This document shows positions 18,548 to 28,255 of a stretch of 64,000 nucleotides of DNA, in pieces; position 1 is the first letter of the stretch, and every line of letters begins with the position of its first letter. Below the pieces are notes generated by a model. The model made no database searches, was not told the DNA's origin, and saw only the letters and a program-made list of their open reading frames with translations. Location of the stretch: positions 2,170,001 through 2,234,000 of the forward strand of contig NZ_CP154857.1 in the NCBI RefSeq assembly GCF_039614715.1. The letters are read 5' to 3'. Made by a program: the position numbers and the translations under genes. Origin of the DNA: Microbacterium sp. AZCO. GTDB taxonomy: Bacteria > Actinomycetota > Actinomycetes > Actinomycetales > Microbacteriaceae.

Positions 18548-20182
18548 TCACGCGTCGACGAGGCCGTGCTCGAACGCGAACGCCGTGGCCGCCGACCGGC
18601 TCGTGAGGCCGAGCTTGGCGAGGATGTTGCTCACGTGCCGGGCGACCGTGCGCTCGCTCAGGAAGAGGCGCCCCGCGATATCGCGGTTGGAGGACCCGGT
18701 CGCGACGAGCTGCAGCACCTCGAGCTCGCGGCGGCTCAGTCCCGCTGCGGCCGCCGCCGGCGGTGCCGAGGCGGCGATCCTCTCGAGCCGGGCGAGATCG
18801 GGGAGCGCGCCGAGACCCGCAAGGGTCGTCCGGGCCGCGTCGAACTCGAGCTGAGCGGCATCCTCGTCCCCCAGCGCACGGGCCGCGCAGCCCAGGAGGA
18901 TGCGGGCCAGCGCGCCGTCGTACGGGTCGTCCAGCTCCCGCCACCCCGTCCACGAGCGGCGCAGCGCGGGCTGCGCCTGCTCCGGCCGGCCCTCTGCGAG
19001 GTGGACGGTTGCGGCGGCTCGGTCGGCGAGGGCCGTGAGGTACGTCGTCCCCAGCACGTCGGCCAGCGCGCGGAGCTCCGCGGCCGCGCGCGCCGCGATG
19101 CCGAGGTCGCCGCGATCGGTCTCGAACTCCACCTGCGCCGCGAGCAGGTCGGCACGGCGCCCCGGAGGCGGCGCGGCCGCGAGCGCGCGGGCCACCCCGG
19201 TCCGTGCCGTCGAGAGCCGCCCGGCATCCCATCTCAGCCGGCCGAGCCCGGGCTGGACCTCACGTCCGAGCGCGGCGGCGCGGCGGAATCCGTCCTCCGC
19301 GAGTTGCGCCTCCCCCGCTCGCCGATGCAGCTCCGCAAGCTCGTACAGGACGTTCTCGAGCGTCGCGGGTCGCCGCTCGCGCTCGGCGACATCGGCGAGG
19401 ACGTCCGCGGCCTCCTGCCACTCCCCTCCGATGCCGAGCACCGTCGCGCGGTGCACGGAGCACTCCCCGCGGAACGGCACGAGCCCGCGCTGCGCATCGC
19501 ACCAGTCGTTGAGGTCGCGCGTCCAGGCGCTCGCGCGGGCGATGTCCCAGCGGTCGAGGCACGAGGCGATGACGGCGCAGTAGACGGGCCCCGCGACGCG
19601 GTCGCTCACCCCGCCGTTCGCGATTGAGAGCATGAGGGCGTCCATCAGGTCGAAGCCGCGCTCGAACGATCCGGACTGCACGAGCGCCCGGGCCAGTCCC
19701 ATCGTCGCGAGCACCTCCACATCGGACGAGCCCGCGTCGCGCGCGAGCGCGACGGCGCGCTCCCCGAGCTGCACGGCGTCGTCGATGCGCCCGGCGCCCC
19801 ACGCCGCGGCGGCCTGACAGGTCGCCGCGACGGCCGCCGCCTCCGCCCCGCCCTCCGCCGCGCGCCTGCCGCACAGCTCCATGAGCCTCGCCATCCACGC
19901 GGGTCCCTTCACGGCGAGCCCGTTCTCCTCGAGCGTGTAGCCGACCCAGAACGCGCAGCGGATCGCCGCGTCCGTCAGCCCCTCGCGGAGGTACGCGTCG
20001 TACGCCGCCGACCACGCCTGCTCGCATGCGTCGATGCGACCGAGGAACCAGGCCGCCGTCCCGAGGTCGTCGAGCTCAGACGCCGTGGGCGCGCTCGAGG
20101 CCTGCAGCACACGGAAGCGCGCCGCCCAGTCGGTGGCGACAGGACGCCTGTCCCCGCCTGTCCCCGCGCCGGCGGTCGACAT
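18548..20182 (-). CDS. LuxR-family regulator with TPR-like sensor region
   Basis: A 544-residue transcription factor. The C-terminal HTH (from about residue 478) reads LSRRELEVLQLVATG with SNRDIAGRLFLSERTVARHV, a clear LuxR/GerE domain. The rest is Ala/Arg-rich helical repeats of TPR type (for example YTLEENGLAVKGPAWMARL). No ATPase (STAND) motif is visible, so it is the short LAL-like type without a nucleotide switch. ATG 20182. It lies between ispDF and the flavoprotein gene on the same strand and presumably governs the latter (inference). Confidence 0.87.
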   Translation of the reverse strand: MSTAGAGTGGDRRPVATDWAARFRVLQASSAPTASELDDLGTAAWFLGRIDACEQAWSAAYDAYLREGLTDAAIRCAFWVGYTLEENGLAVKGPAWMARLMELCGRRAAEGGAEAAAVAATCQAAAAWGAGRIDDAVQLGERAVALARDAGSSDVEVLATMGLARALVQSGSFERGFDLMDALMLSIANGGVSDRVAGPVYCAVIASCLDRWDIARASAWTRDLNDWCDAQRGLVPFRGECSVHRATVLGIGGEWQEAADVLADVAERERRPATLENVLYELAELHRRAGEAQLAEDGFRRAAALGREVQPGLGRLRWDAGRLSTARTGVARALAAAPPPGRRADLLAAQVEFETDRGDLGIAARAAAELRALADVLGTTYLTALADRAAATVHLAEGRPEQAQPALRRSWTGWRELDDPYDGALARILLGCAARALGDEDAAQLEFDAARTTLAGLGALPDLARLERIAASAPPAAAAAGLSRRELEVLQLVATGSSNRDIAGRLFLSERTVARHVSNILAKLGLTSRSAATAFAFEHGLVDA

Positions 20183-20221
20183 GCCGACAGTATGGTTCGG
20201 CCGTCGCCGGGCGGCAAGGAG

Positions 20222-21466
20222 CTACGCGGGAACGATCAGGGCCACGGCGAACGCCGCGACACCCTCCCCCGCGCCCGTGAAGCCGAGTCCGTCGGTGGTG
20301 GTGGCCGAGACGGAGATGGATGCTCCGCCCAGCGCCGCCGACAGCGCCGCCTCCGCTTCGGCGCGGCGAGCGGCGAAGCGCGGCCGGTTCGCCTGGACCT
20401 GCACCGACACGTTGCCGATGCGCCAGCCCGCCTCGCCGAGGATCGCGTGCGTGCGCGCGAGGAAGACCTCGGCGTGCGCGCCCGAGTACTCGGGATGGTC
20501 GGTGCCGAAGTGCGTGCCGATGTCACCGAGGCCCGCGGCGGCCAGGAGCGCGTCGACGATGGCGTGTGCGACGGCGTCCCCATCGGAATGGCCCGAGAGC
20601 GCCGGCTCGCCCGGCCACTCGAGGCCCGCGAGCCACAGGCTGCCCTCGCCGCCGAAGCCGTGCACATCGGTGCCCAGGCCGACGCGCGGCAGCGGGGGCA
20701 CGTGTGCGAGCGTCGCCTGCACGGCGGGAAGCGGCGAGACGAGTCCGCGGGCGCGCTCGAGGTCGGCGGGCGTCGTGATCTTGAAGCCGAGCGCGTCGCC
20801 CTCCACCGCGGCGACGGAATGTCCCGCGGCCGCGACGAGCGCCGCGTCGTCGGTGAAGTCCTCCTGGGCGACGGCGTAGGAGTCGTCGAGGACATCACGC
20901 CGGAAGCCCTGCGGCGTCTGCGCGGCCGCCAGCTCGGCACGGTCGACCGCCGCGAGGATCGCCGGTCCGTCGACGCGCTTGATCGTGTCGATGACGGGCA
21001 GCACGGGGACGGCGCCCGCGGCGCCGCCGTCGATCGCCGCGATGACGCGCGAGAACACCGCCGGGGGTGTGAGGGCGCGCGCGGCATCGTGCACGAGGAC
21101 GATCTCGACGTCGGGCCAGACGGCCCGCAGTCCTGCGCGCACGGACTCCTGGCGCGTCGATCCGCCGGTCGCGATCGCGACGAGGTCGCGCCGGTCGCCC
21201 GCCGTCTCGAGCACCTCGGTCAGGGCATCCCCCTCGCGCCCCTCGGGCGCGACGACGACGACCTGCGCCGGGGGCGCGGCGAAGACGCCGCGCAGCGCGT
21301 GCCGCAGGATCGTGTGCTCGTCGAGCCCCACGAATGCCTTGGGCGCCCGCCCGCCGAGGCGGGTGCCGGACCCGGCCGCGACCACGATGACCGCGACGCG
21401 CGGCACAGGTATCACCGGTTCCCGACCGGCGTCGAGGGACGGTTCCGGAGCTGCGTCGAGGGTCAC
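20222..21466 (-). CDS. ispDF: Bifunctional IspD/IspF (MEP pathway of isoprenoid synthesis)
   Basis: One 414-residue chain fuses two enzymes of the non-mevalonate route. IspD (about residues 20-245) makes CDP-methylerythritol and shows the CTP motif [16 protein letters not shown] and [10 protein letters not shown]. IspF (about 255-414) cyclises CDP-ME 2-phosphate and shows the metal site [20 protein letters not shown] and the [13 protein letters not shown] end. IspE, the step between, is not in the window. In mycobacteria ispD and ispF are separate neighbours; the fusion occurs in several actinobacteria and proteobacteria. It lies 36 bases after carD, the conserved order. Confidence 0.95.
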   Translation of the reverse strand: MTLDAAPEPSLDAGREPVIPVPRVAVIVVAAGSGTRLGGRAPKAFVGLDEHTILRHALRGVFAAPPAQVVVVAPEGREGDALTEVLETAGDRRDLVAIATGGSTRQESVRAGLRAVWPDVEIVLVHDAARALTPPAVFSRVIAAIDGGAAGAVPVLPVIDTIKRVDGPAILAAVDRAELAAAQTPQGFRRDVLDDSYAVAQEDFTDDAALVAAAGHSVAAVEGDALGFKITTPADLERARGLVSPLPAVQATLAHVPPLPRVGLGTDVHGFGGEGSLWLAGLEWPGEPALSGHSDGDAVAHAIVDALLAAAGLGDIGTHFGTDHPEYSGAHAEVFLARTHAILGEAGWRIGNVSVQVQANRPRFAARRAEAEAALSAALGGASISVSATTTDGLGFTGAGEGVAAFAVALIVPA

Positions 21467-21502
21467 GCCCCCACGCTACCGGCACCGCTCAGCGGGACGA
21501 CC

Positions 21503-21985
21503 TCAGGAGGCGAGAACCTCGTCGAGGACGACGCTCGCCTGCTCCTCGTCGGTCTTTTCGGCGAGCGCGAGCTCGGAGATGAGGATCTGACGGGCCTTCG
21601 CGAGCATGCGCTTCTCGCCCGCCGAGAGGCCGCGGTCCTGATCGCGGCGCCACAGGTCGCGCACGACCTCGCTGACCTTGATGACATCACCGGAGGCGAG
21701 CTTCTCGAGGTTCGCCTTGTAGCGGCGCGACCAGTTCGTGGGCTCCTCCGTGAAGGGGGCGCGCAGCACCTCGAAGACGCGCTCGAGGCCCTCCTTGCCG
21801 ATCACGTCGCGTACGCCGACGAGGTCGACGTTGTCCGCCGGGACCTCGATCGTCAGGTCGCCCTGAGTGACGCGGAGTTTGAGGTAGACCTTCTCTTCGC
21901 CCTTGATGATGCGGGTCTTGACCTCTGCGATTGTCGCGGCCCCGTGGTGCGGGTAAACGACCGTTTCGCCAACCTCAAAAAGCAT
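21503..21985 (-). CDS. carD: CarD-family transcriptional regulator
   Basis: A 160-residue RNA-polymerase-binding protein that stabilises the open promoter complex and activates rRNA and housekeeping genes. The N-terminal Tudor-like RNAP interaction domain starts [17 protein letters not shown]; the C-terminal helical DNA-binding domain carries the conserved W in [14 protein letters not shown] that wedges the -10 upstream edge. ATG 21985 follows GAAAGGA. It heads the minus-strand carD-ispDF group, with a divergent lipoprotein gene upstream; a TATTCT -10-like element lies on the minus strand at 22012-22017. Confidence 0.96.
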   Translation of the reverse strand: MLFEVGETVVYPHHGAATIAEVKTRIIKGEEKVYLKLRVTQGDLTIEVPADNVDLVGVRDVIGKEGLERVFEVLRAPFTEEPTNWSRRYKANLEKLASGDVIKVSEVVRDLWRRDQDRGLSAGEKRMLAKARQILISELALAEKTDEEQASVVLDEVLAS

Positions 21986-22127
21986 GCAGTTATGTCCTTT
22001 CGGCAACCTCCAGAATACCACAGGGGACATACGCTAAGGTTCGCGCCCCACCCTCGCGCCCGCTCGGTGGGCGTCATGCCGACCCCCTAGAATGCAAGAG
22101 AAGCCGCCATCCGTTCCAGGAGGATCC

Positions 22128-22595
22128 GTGAAATCGCGCCTCATCGCGTCGCTCGCCCTCAGCGCCGTCGTCCTTCTCGGCACGACGGGCTGCGCCATGT
22201 TGTCGACTCAGGCGACGACGATCCCCTATTCGCCGGCGGACGGCCGCAACGTGCCCGAGTCCGGTCCGGTCCTCATCCGCAACGCCCTGTTCGTCGCCGA
22301 CGAGAGCGGCACGGACGCGAACTTCATCGCCGCGCTCATCAACCAGACCGACAAGGCGCAGACGCTGCACCTCGAGATCGGCGACACCGACAAGATCAAG
22401 AAGACGGTGCGCGTGCCCGCGGGTGAGACCGTGAGCCTCGGCGTCACGGAAGACCCGCTTCTGATCAAGGGTCTCGACGTCAAGCCGGGCGCCGACGTGC
22501 TGGTGTACTTCCAGTCGGGCGACGCCGAGGGCGTCGAGGTGGCCATCCCCGTGCTCGACGGCGCGCTGGACTACCTGGCGCCGCTCGTCCCCTGA
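22128..22595 (+). CDS. Secreted lipoprotein, function unknown
   Basis: A 155-residue precursor with a lipoprotein signal peptide: VKSRLIASLALSAVVLLGTTGC, lipidated at about Cys22. The mature part is a small beta-rich domain (IRNALFVADESGTDANFIAALINQ, then GADVLVYFQSGDAEGVEVAI) that resembles copper-chaperone/DUF461-like or DNA-modification-associated lipoproteins of actinobacteria only loosely. GTG 22128 is chosen because AGGAGGA lies 5 bases before it; the longer ATG frame lacks a signal. It diverges from carD and ends at a strong terminator. Confidence 0.85.
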   Translation: MKSRLIASLALSAVVLLGTTGCAMLSTQATTIPYSPADGRNVPESGPVLIRNALFVADESGTDANFIAALINQTDKAQTLHLEIGDTDKIKKTVRVPAGETVSLGVTEDPLLIKGLDVKPGADVLVYFQSGDAEGVEVAIPVLDGALDYLAPLVP

Positions 22596-22601
22596 CCTTC
22601 G

Positions 22602-22639
22602 CGCGAAACGGCCCCTCCCGCGGGAGGGGCCGTTTCGTG
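22602..22639. terminator. Perfect bidirectional terminator hairpin
   Basis: GAAACGGCCCCTCCCG pairs completely with CGGGAGGGGCCGTTTC (22605-22636), and flanking bases extend the stem. The A and T tracts at the base of the stem act as the U-tract in either direction. It separates the lipoprotein gene from the convergent regX3. Confidence 0.92.
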
Positions 22640-22653
22640 CGTCAGGCGTCGGT

Positions 22654-23337
22654 TCAGCCCTCGAAGCGGTAGCCGAGGCCGCGCACGGTCACGAGCATCG
22701 CCGGCTCCCCGGGGTTCTCCTCGATGCGGGAGCGGATGCGCTTGATGTGCACGTCGAGCGTCTTGGTGTCGCCGAAGTAGTCGGTGCCCCACACGCGGTC
22801 GATGAGCTGACCGCGCGTGAGCACGCGGCCGGCGTTGCGCATGAGCACCTCGAGGAGCTCGAATTCCTTGAGCGGCATGCTGATCTCCGAGCCCTCCACG
22901 GCGACCGTGTGGCGGTCGATGTCGAGCGTGACGCGGCCACCGGTGAGGACGCGCTCGTCGAGGTCGGCCTCCGCGGTCGACAGACGACGCAGCACGGCGC
23001 GCATGCGGGCGAGCAGCTCGCGCGCCGAGTACGGCTTCGTGACGTAGTCGTCGGCGCCGAGCTCGAGGCCCACCACGATGTCGACCTCGGAGTCCTTGGC
23101 CGTGAGCATGATGATCGGCACGGCGGACGAGATGCGCAGCTGACGGCACACCTCGGTTCCCGGCATCCCGGGCAGCATGAGGTCGAGCAGCACCATGTCG
23201 GCCCCGCGGTCGCGGAACGCCGTGAGGGCGGTCGGGCCGTCCTCGGCGATCTCGACCTCGTAGCCCTCGCGGCGGAGGAGGTAGGCGAGCGGGTCGGCGA
23301 GGTCGGGCTCATCCTCGACGATCAGGACGCGGGTCAT
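22654..23337 (-). CDS. regX3: Response regulator RegX3 (phosphate regulon)
   Basis: A 227-residue OmpR/PhoB-type regulator that turns on phosphate-starvation genes in actinobacteria. The receiver has the acidic pair in VEDEPD, the phospho-acceptor Asp52 in LLDLMLPG and Lys102 in VTKPYS. The winged helix ends with LTRGQLIDRVWGTDYFG and VRGLGYRFEG. Its start overlaps the senX3 stop by 4 bases (ATGA). PHO boxes of its expected type precede phoU, ppk and pstS in this window. Confidence 0.92.
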   Translation of the reverse strand: MTRVLIVEDEPDLADPLAYLLRREGYEVEIAEDGPTALTAFRDRGADMVLLDLMLPGMPGTEVCRQLRISSAVPIIMLTAKDSEVDIVVGLELGADDYVTKPYSARELLARMRAVLRRLSTAEADLDERVLTGGRVTLDIDRHTVAVEGSEISMPLKEFELLEVLMRNAGRVLTRGQLIDRVWGTDYFGDTKTLDVHIKRIRSRIEENPGEPAMLVTVRGLGYRFEG

Positions 23338-24566
23338 GGAGTGTCTCCGTTCAACGGGGCGGGGGTCGCCGCGGCGGCGGGCCGCGGGCGGGCGGGCTTG
23401 GCGCGCTTCTTCTTGCGCTTCTTGCGGGGATCGGCGAGGTCGGGGGCATCGACGAGCGGAAGCCGGATCGTGAAGGTCGATCCGCGTCCCGGCCGGGACC
23501 ACACGGTCACCTCGCCGCCGTGGCGCTGCACGGCGTGCTTGACGATCGACAGTCCCAGTCCCGTGCCGCCCGTGCGACGCGAGCGCGCCTGATCAGCGCG
23601 ATAGAACCGCTCGAACACCCGCTCCTGCTCGCCCTCGGGGATGCCGATGCCGCGGTCGGTGACGGCGATCTCCGCGATCGCATCCGCCGCCCTCACTCCG
23701 ACGCCGACGCTCGAGCCGCTCGGCGAGTAGGCGATCGCGTTGGCGATGAGGTTGCCGACCGCCTCGCTGAGGATCTGCGGATCCCCGCGCACGAACAAGC
23801 CGCGCTCCCCGCCGCGGACGACCGTGACGCCGGCCGAGTCGGCCTGGATGGCGTGCGCCTCGACGGCGGAGGCGACGATCTCGTCGACCGCGATGTCGCG
23901 CTCGTCGCCGATCTCATCGGTCGCCTGCAGCCGCGACAGGCTCATGATGCGGGAGGTCAGAAGCGCCAGGCGGGATGCCTCGGCCGTGAGCCGCGATGCG
24001 AAGGCGCGCACCTGGTCGGGGTCGTCGGCCGCAGACTCGATCGCCTCGGAGAGCAGGCTCACGGCACCGACCGGCGTCTTCAGCTCGTGGCTCGTGTTGG
24101 CCACGAAGTCGCGCCGCATCTGCTCGACGCGCTCCTTCTCGGTGATGTCGCGAAGGATGATGAAGATCGATCGCGCCGAGATCGGCGTCGCCCGCACGAC
24201 GACCAGACGCGTCTCGGCGGGCGGAGCGCCGCGGCGCACGCGCAGGGTCTCGGTGGCCGCGGATTCGCCCGAGCGGGCGCGGCGCGCGACGGCCTTGAGC
24301 TCGTCGCTGGGGATCGCGACCCCCTCCACCATGCCGAACGGGGCCGCCGGCCCGGAGGCGGCGAGCACCGTGAACGAGCCGTCGATGACGGCGGCCGGGT
24401 CGTCCATCGCGTGCAGCACCTGCGACACGCCCTCGGGCACGGCGGCGCTCGCCTCGGCGCGGAAGCGGTCGCGCGCACGGAGGGACGCCATGATGACCGT
24501 CGACACGAGGCCCCCGATAGCCACCCCGAGGATCAGGGCGAGCAGCGCGAGCTGCGTCGAATCCAT
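23334..24566 (-). CDS. senX3: Sensor histidine kinase SenX3
   Basis: A 410-residue membrane histidine kinase that senses phosphate via PstSCAB/PhoU and phosphorylates RegX3. Layout: one clear N-terminal membrane helix (about residues 5-28), a PAS-like domain (about 45-145), HisKA with the phospho-acceptor His160 in TSHELKTP, and HATPase_c with N-box NLIANAIAYSP, G1 DRGIGIP and G2 GTGLGLSI. The C-terminus is a long basic Lys/Arg/Ala/Pro tail (RKKRKKKRAKPARPRPAA), unusual for the family. It is first in the senX3-regX3 operon, divergent from phoU. Confidence 0.92.
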   Translation of the reverse strand: MDSTQLALLALILGVAIGGLVSTVIMASLRARDRFRAEASAAVPEGVSQVLHAMDDPAAVIDGSFTVLAASGPAAPFGMVEGVAIPSDELKAVARRARSGESAATETLRVRRGAPPAETRLVVVRATPISARSIFIILRDITEKERVEQMRRDFVANTSHELKTPVGAVSLLSEAIESAADDPDQVRAFASRLTAEASRLALLTSRIMSLSRLQATDEIGDERDIAVDEIVASAVEAHAIQADSAGVTVVRGGERGLFVRGDPQILSEAVGNLIANAIAYSPSGSSVGVGVRAADAIAEIAVTDRGIGIPEGEQERVFERFYRADQARSRRTGGTGLGLSIVKHAVQRHGGEVTVWSRPGRGSTFTIRLPLVDAPDLADPRKKRKKKRAKPARPRPAAAATPAPLNGDTP

Positions 24567-24638
24567 GGACCCAGGGTACGGGGCCGCTCAGGCCGGATTC
24601 CGCCGTCGGCGGGCCCGCGTCGGGACCCGGTGGCTAGT

Positions 24639-24667
24639 ATTCACTGGCGTGGCACCGTTCGTTAACC
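24639..24667 (+). promoter_or_regulatory. PHO box before phoU/senX3
   Basis: Three 7-base direct repeats at exact 11-base spacing, ATTCACT (24639), TGGCACC (24650) and GTTAACC (24661), approximate the GTTCACC-N4 repeat unit bound by PhoP/RegX3-type regulators. It lies between divergent senX3 and phoU, so it could control both. Confidence 0.6.
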
Positions 24668-24732
24668 TTCGCTGACGACAATCGCGGAGGTCGCGGTATG
24701 CCCGTGTGCCCGGAAGAGGAGAGGTGTCGCGC

Positions 24733-25422
24733 ATGCGCGAAGTGTTCCATCAGTCGCTCGAAGACGTCCAAGGGCGGCTCGTCGAGATCTCCGAGCTCGT
24801 GACGACGGCCATCGAAAAGGCCACCACCGCGTTCGGCACGAGCGACGTGACGCTCGCCGAAGAGGTGATCGACGCCGACGCCATCATCGACGAGAAGGCC
24901 ATCGAGCTCGACGAGCTCGCGATCGAGATCCTCGCTCGCCAGTCCCCCGTCGCGCGCGACCTGCGCGTCGTCGTCAGCGCCCTGCGAATCAGCGCGTCGC
25001 TCGAGCGCATGGGAGACATCGCCGAGCACATCGCCCAGCTCACGCGCATGCGCTTCCCCGAGCGCGCCATCCCGAGGGGGCTGAAGAGCACCTTCACGCA
25101 GATGGGGCAGCTCGACGTCGAGGTCGCGCGCAAGCTCACCGAGCTCCTGCGCACGCAGGATCTCCAGATCGCCGAAGAGCTGCGCAACACCGACGACAAG
25201 ATCGACGACCTGCACGTCTCGGTGTTCGAAAAGGTCCTCTCCGACACCTGGCAGGGCGAGACGGCCGCGACCGTCGACGCGACGCTGGCCAGCCGCTACC
25301 ACGAGCGCTTCGCCGACCACGCGGTCTCGATCTCGAAGAAGGTCGCCTACCTCGCGACGGGCGACTGGACGACGGACAACGACGACACGTTCGTCGCGCA
25401 CGGGCTGCCGTCGGCTTCGTAG
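24733..25422 (+). CDS. phoU: Phosphate transport regulator PhoU
   Basis: A 229-residue all-helical protein made of two three-helix bundles, which connects the PstSCAB transporter to the SenX3 kinase and keeps the Pho regulon off when phosphate is plentiful. It starts MREVFHQSLEDVQGRL; the metal-cluster motifs E(A)xxxD are present as ADAIIDEKAIELD and, in the second half, NTDDKIDDLH. ATG 24733 follows GGAGAGG. It is divergent from senX3, 16 kb away from pstSCAB. Confidence 0.95.
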   Translation: MREVFHQSLEDVQGRLVEISELVTTAIEKATTAFGTSDVTLAEEVIDADAIIDEKAIELDELAIEILARQSPVARDLRVVVSALRISASLERMGDIAEHIAQLTRMRFPERAIPRGLKSTFTQMGQLDVEVARKLTELLRTQDLQIAEELRNTDDKIDDLHVSVFEKVLSDTWQGETAATVDATLASRYHERFADHAVSISKKVAYLATGDWTTDNDDTFVAHGLPSAS

Positions 25423-25445
25423 CCACCGCCCGCGCACCACAGACG

Positions 25446-25483
25446 AGAAGAGCGGATGCCCCGGGGGGAGCATCCGCTCTTCT
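25446..25483. terminator. Terminator shared by phoU and gpmA
   Basis: A perfect 14-bp stem (AGAAGAGCGGATGC with GCATCCGCTCTTCT), 10-base loop, between the convergent phoU and gpmA stop codons. The A-rich and U-rich stem bases suit both directions. Confidence 0.85.
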
Positions 25484-25495
25484 TACGTCCTCAGG

Positions 25496-26245
25496 TCAGT
25501 GCTTGCCCTGGTTGGCGACGGCCGCGGCACCCGCGGCAGCGGCCTCGGGGTCGAGGTACTCGCCCGGCCCGGCGGGCGTGAAGTCCTCGTTGAGGCGGTA
25601 GACGAGCGGGATGCCGGTAGGGATGTTCAGCTCCGCGATGTCGGCGTCGCTGATGCCGTCGAGGTGCTTCACGAGGCCCCGCAGCGAGTTGCCGTGCGCC
25701 GTGACCAGCACGGTCTTGCCGGCGGCGAGGTCGGGCTTGATGTCGCTCTCCCAGTAGGGCAGGAAGCGGTCGATGACGAGCTTGAGCGATTCCGTGCGCG
25801 GGATCTCGCCGTCGATGTCGGCGTAGCGCGGGTCGTTCACCTGGCTGAACTCGGAGTCGTCCGCGAGGACGGGCGGCGGCACGTCGAACGAGCGGCGCCA
25901 CAGCATGAACTGCTCCTGGCCGAACTCCTCGAGCGTCTGGGCCTTGTCCTTGCCCTGCAGCGCACCGTAGTGGCGCTCGTTGAGGCGCCACGATCGCTTG
26001 ACCGGGATCCACGCCCGGTCGGCCGCGTCCAGCGCGAGGTTGGCGGTCTGGATCGCACGCGTCAGGACGGAGGTGTGCAGGATGTCGGGGAGGAGCCCCG
26101 CCTCCTTCAGGAGCTCGCCGCCGCGCTGGGCTTCGGCCTTCCCCTGGTCGGAGAGCCGGACGTCGACCCATCCCGTGAAGAGGTTGAGCTTGTTCCATTC
26201 GCTCTGGCCGTGACGAAGCAGGATCAGCGTGTAGGGCGCGGTCAT
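25496..26245 (-). CDS. gpmA: 2,3-bisphosphoglycerate-dependent phosphoglycerate mutase
   Basis: Interconverts 3- and 2-phosphoglycerate in glycolysis. The 249-residue protein has the phosphohistidine motif [10 protein letters not shown] (His near residue 11), the conserved [20 protein letters not shown] and the second catalytic His in [14 protein letters not shown]. The C-terminus has an Ala-rich tail ([16 protein letters not shown]). ATG 26245 was preferred over ATG 26254 because [13 protein letters not shown] matches the family start. A methyltransferase gene diverges from it. Confidence 0.94.
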   Translation of the reverse strand: MTAPYTLILLRHGQSEWNKLNLFTGWVDVRLSDQGKAEAQRGGELLKEAGLLPDILHTSVLTRAIQTANLALDAADRAWIPVKRSWRLNERHYGALQGKDKAQTLEEFGQEQFMLWRRSFDVPPPVLADDSEFSQVNDPRYADIDGEIPRTESLKLVIDRFLPYWESDIKPDLAAGKTVLVTAHGNSLRGLVKHLDGISDADIAELNIPTGIPLVYRLNEDFTPAGPGEYLDPEAAAAGAAAVANQGKH

Positions 26246-26299
26246 GCTCGCCATGATACCGAGGGCGGGAGACCCGCATCGGCCTGGCATCATGGGCTC

Positions 26300-27127
26300 A
26301 TGGCGACCGGGCGCTCCCCCGTCGGGCAGGTGACCCGCGGCACGACGGGCACCAACCGCCTCCGCCGCGTCGACCGCTGGATCGCCCGGCATCCCGCCCT
26401 CCGGCGAGCCGCCGATCCGCTCGTCGTCGACCTCGGCTACGGGGCCAGCGGGGTGACGGCGCTCGAGCTGCAGGCGCGGCTGGCTCGCGCGCGACCCGAC
26501 GTCGAGGTGCTCGGGCTCGAGATCGAGCCGGCGCGGGTCGCGCGCGCCCGCGAGCAGCTCGAGGCGGTGCGGGCGGGCACGACGGGCTTCGCGTCCGACG
26601 CGCGGGTGTCGTTCGGACTGGGCGGCTTCGAGGTGCCTGTGCCGGGAGGACGCCGGCCCGCCGTGATCCGGGCGATGAACGTGCTGCGGCAGTACCAGGA
26701 GCCGGAGGTCGCCGCGGCCTGGCAGCGCATGTGCGCGCGCCTGACCCCGGCGGGCCTCCTCGTCGAGGGGACGTGCGACGAGCTCGGCCGCATCACCACG
26801 TGGGTCGCCCTCGGGCATGACGCCGCACCGCGCTCGCTCACGGTGTCGCTGCGACTCGCAGGGCTCGAGCATCCCTCGATCGCGGCGGAGCGCCTGCCGA
26901 AGGCGCTCATCCATCGCAACGTGCCGGGCGAGCGCGTGCACGCGTTCCTCGCCGCGCTCGATGCGGACTGGGACCGCGCGGCGGTCGTCGCCCCCTTCGG
27001 CCCCGTGCACCGCTGGCAGACGGCCCTCGGAGCGCTCGCCGCGGCGGGCTGGCCGCTGCAGGCACGGTCGCGCTGGCGGCTGGGTGAGGTGACGGTGCCC
27101 TGGAGCGCCGTCGCTCCGGCGGACTGA
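26300..27127 (+). CDS. Class I SAM-dependent methyltransferase
   Basis: A 275-residue protein. Motif I is [20 protein letters not shown] (about residues 42-61), followed by an acidic strand end [13 protein letters not shown]. The post-motif region [18 protein letters not shown] and [14 protein letters not shown] is typical of actinobacterial methyltransferase-domain proteins with no assigned substrate. ATG 26300; divergent from gpmA by only 54 bases. Confidence 0.82.
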   Translation: MATGRSPVGQVTRGTTGTNRLRRVDRWIARHPALRRAADPLVVDLGYGASGVTALELQARLARARPDVEVLGLEIEPARVARAREQLEAVRAGTTGFASDARVSFGLGGFEVPVPGGRRPAVIRAMNVLRQYQEPEVAAAWQRMCARLTPAGLLVEGTCDELGRITTWVALGHDAAPRSLTVSLRLAGLEHPSIAAERLPKALIHRNVPGERVHAFLAALDADWDRAAVVAPFGPVHRWQTALGALAAAGWPLQARSRWRLGEVTVPWSAVAPAD

Positions 27128-27147
27128 CGGAGTGATCGGGCCCGCGA

Positions 27148-28245
27148 TCAGATGCGCGGCACGGCCTTGCGCGCCTCGGCCGGCGGCACCCCGGTGGCCG
27201 TCAGCAGGTCGACGACGAGCGGACGCAGCCCCGAGATGAAGTTGTGCTCCCCGAGCGACCCCGCGGGCAGGATCGCCCGCGGATCGAGCCGCGACGCGAC
27301 GGCCCGCAGCGCGTCCTGCGCGGCCGGCTCGAACGAGATGTCGTCCAGCGACGCCGCAACGAGGCCCGCCGACCGGGCGACCTCGCTGACGAGGTCGGCC
27401 GCGATCGGCCGGGGCGTGCCGTCGTCGCACAGGTACACGACGCGCCGCGCGGTCACGCGCAGGTTGCGGATGGCGAGGTCCATCGAGCGGCGGATGCGGT
27501 CGTGGCGCTGCAGCTCGAATCGCTGGCGCCGCAGGAACGGCGAGATGCGCGCGATCGCGATGCCCGACTCGACGGACTCGCGCCAGCCCTCGATGGGAGC
27601 CGTGAGGGCTCGCGCCTTCTCGAGCCCGCGCTCCGCTCGGAAGCGATCGCCGCGATGCAGCGCCTGCACGATGGCGGCGGTCGTGCCCTCGAAGCCCGCG
27701 AACACCGCGCGCGCCGAGCGGAGCTCGGTGCGGATGGGATTGTGCGGGATGAGCGCCGTCACGATGAGGGCCGTGATGCCGCCGATGATCCCGTCGATGA
27801 GACGGAGGAAGGGTGCGGGCGCCGGGATGATCGTCACGATGAGGGCCTGGAGCCCCGCGGCGATGGCGAAGCCGGGCTGCGGCGAGAGGAACCGTCCGAT
27901 GACGAGGGAGACGCCGAGGGCCACCGCGATCTGCCACCATCCCGTGCCCGCCACGAGGATGAGCGTTTCCGCGACGAGGATGCCGAGGAGCAGTCCGCCG
28001 ACGTTCTCAGCGATCTGACGCGGCCGCGCATCGCGCGCGAGCCCGAGGCTCGACACCGTGACCGTCGCCGCGAGCAGCGGCGTCGCGTGCCCGAGGCCGT
28101 AGTGCGCGACGGAGTAGGCGGCCGTCGCGGCGACGACGATCTGGACGATGGCGTTGCCGGAATCGCGCACCCGGAGCGCGGCGCGACGGGGATTCACGCG
28201 GGCCCGCCAGCCGGTGGCGATGGGCTGGGTCGCGGGGCCGCTCAC
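27148..28245 (-). CDS. FUSC/aromatic-acid-exporter-like membrane protein
   Basis: A 365-residue protein with about six hydrophobic helices in the first 170 residues (for example [20 protein letters not shown] and [20 protein letters not shown]) and a long cytoplasmic helical C-terminal domain, as in FUSC/ArAE family efflux proteins. Substrate unknown. GTG 28245 is 10 bases after the ygfZ stop, so it is the last gene of the five-gene operon starting near 30383. The ribosome site is weak, consistent with coupling to ygfZ. Confidence 0.82.
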   Translation of the reverse strand: MSGPATQPIATGWRARVNPRRAALRVRDSGNAIVQIVVAATAAYSVAHYGLGHATPLLAATVTVSSLGLARDARPRQIAENVGGLLLGILVAETLILVAGTGWWQIAVALGVSLVIGRFLSPQPGFAIAAGLQALIVTIIPAPAPFLRLIDGIIGGITALIVTALIPHNPIRTELRSARAVFAGFEGTTAAIVQALHRGDRFRAERGLEKARALTAPIEGWRESVESGIAIARISPFLRRQRFELQRHDRIRRSMDLAIRNLRVTARRVVYLCDDGTPRPIAADLVSEVARSAGLVAASLDDISFEPAAQDALRAVASRLDPRAILPAGSLGEHNFISGLRPLVVDLLTATGVPPAEARKAVPRI

Positions 28246-28255
28246 GCGCGTCCGC

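Noticed and set aside
15841..20182. Genomic island or prophage between ispDF and cysS
   Set aside because: No integrase, tRNA end, direct repeats or obvious base-composition change; recorded only as an accessory insert.
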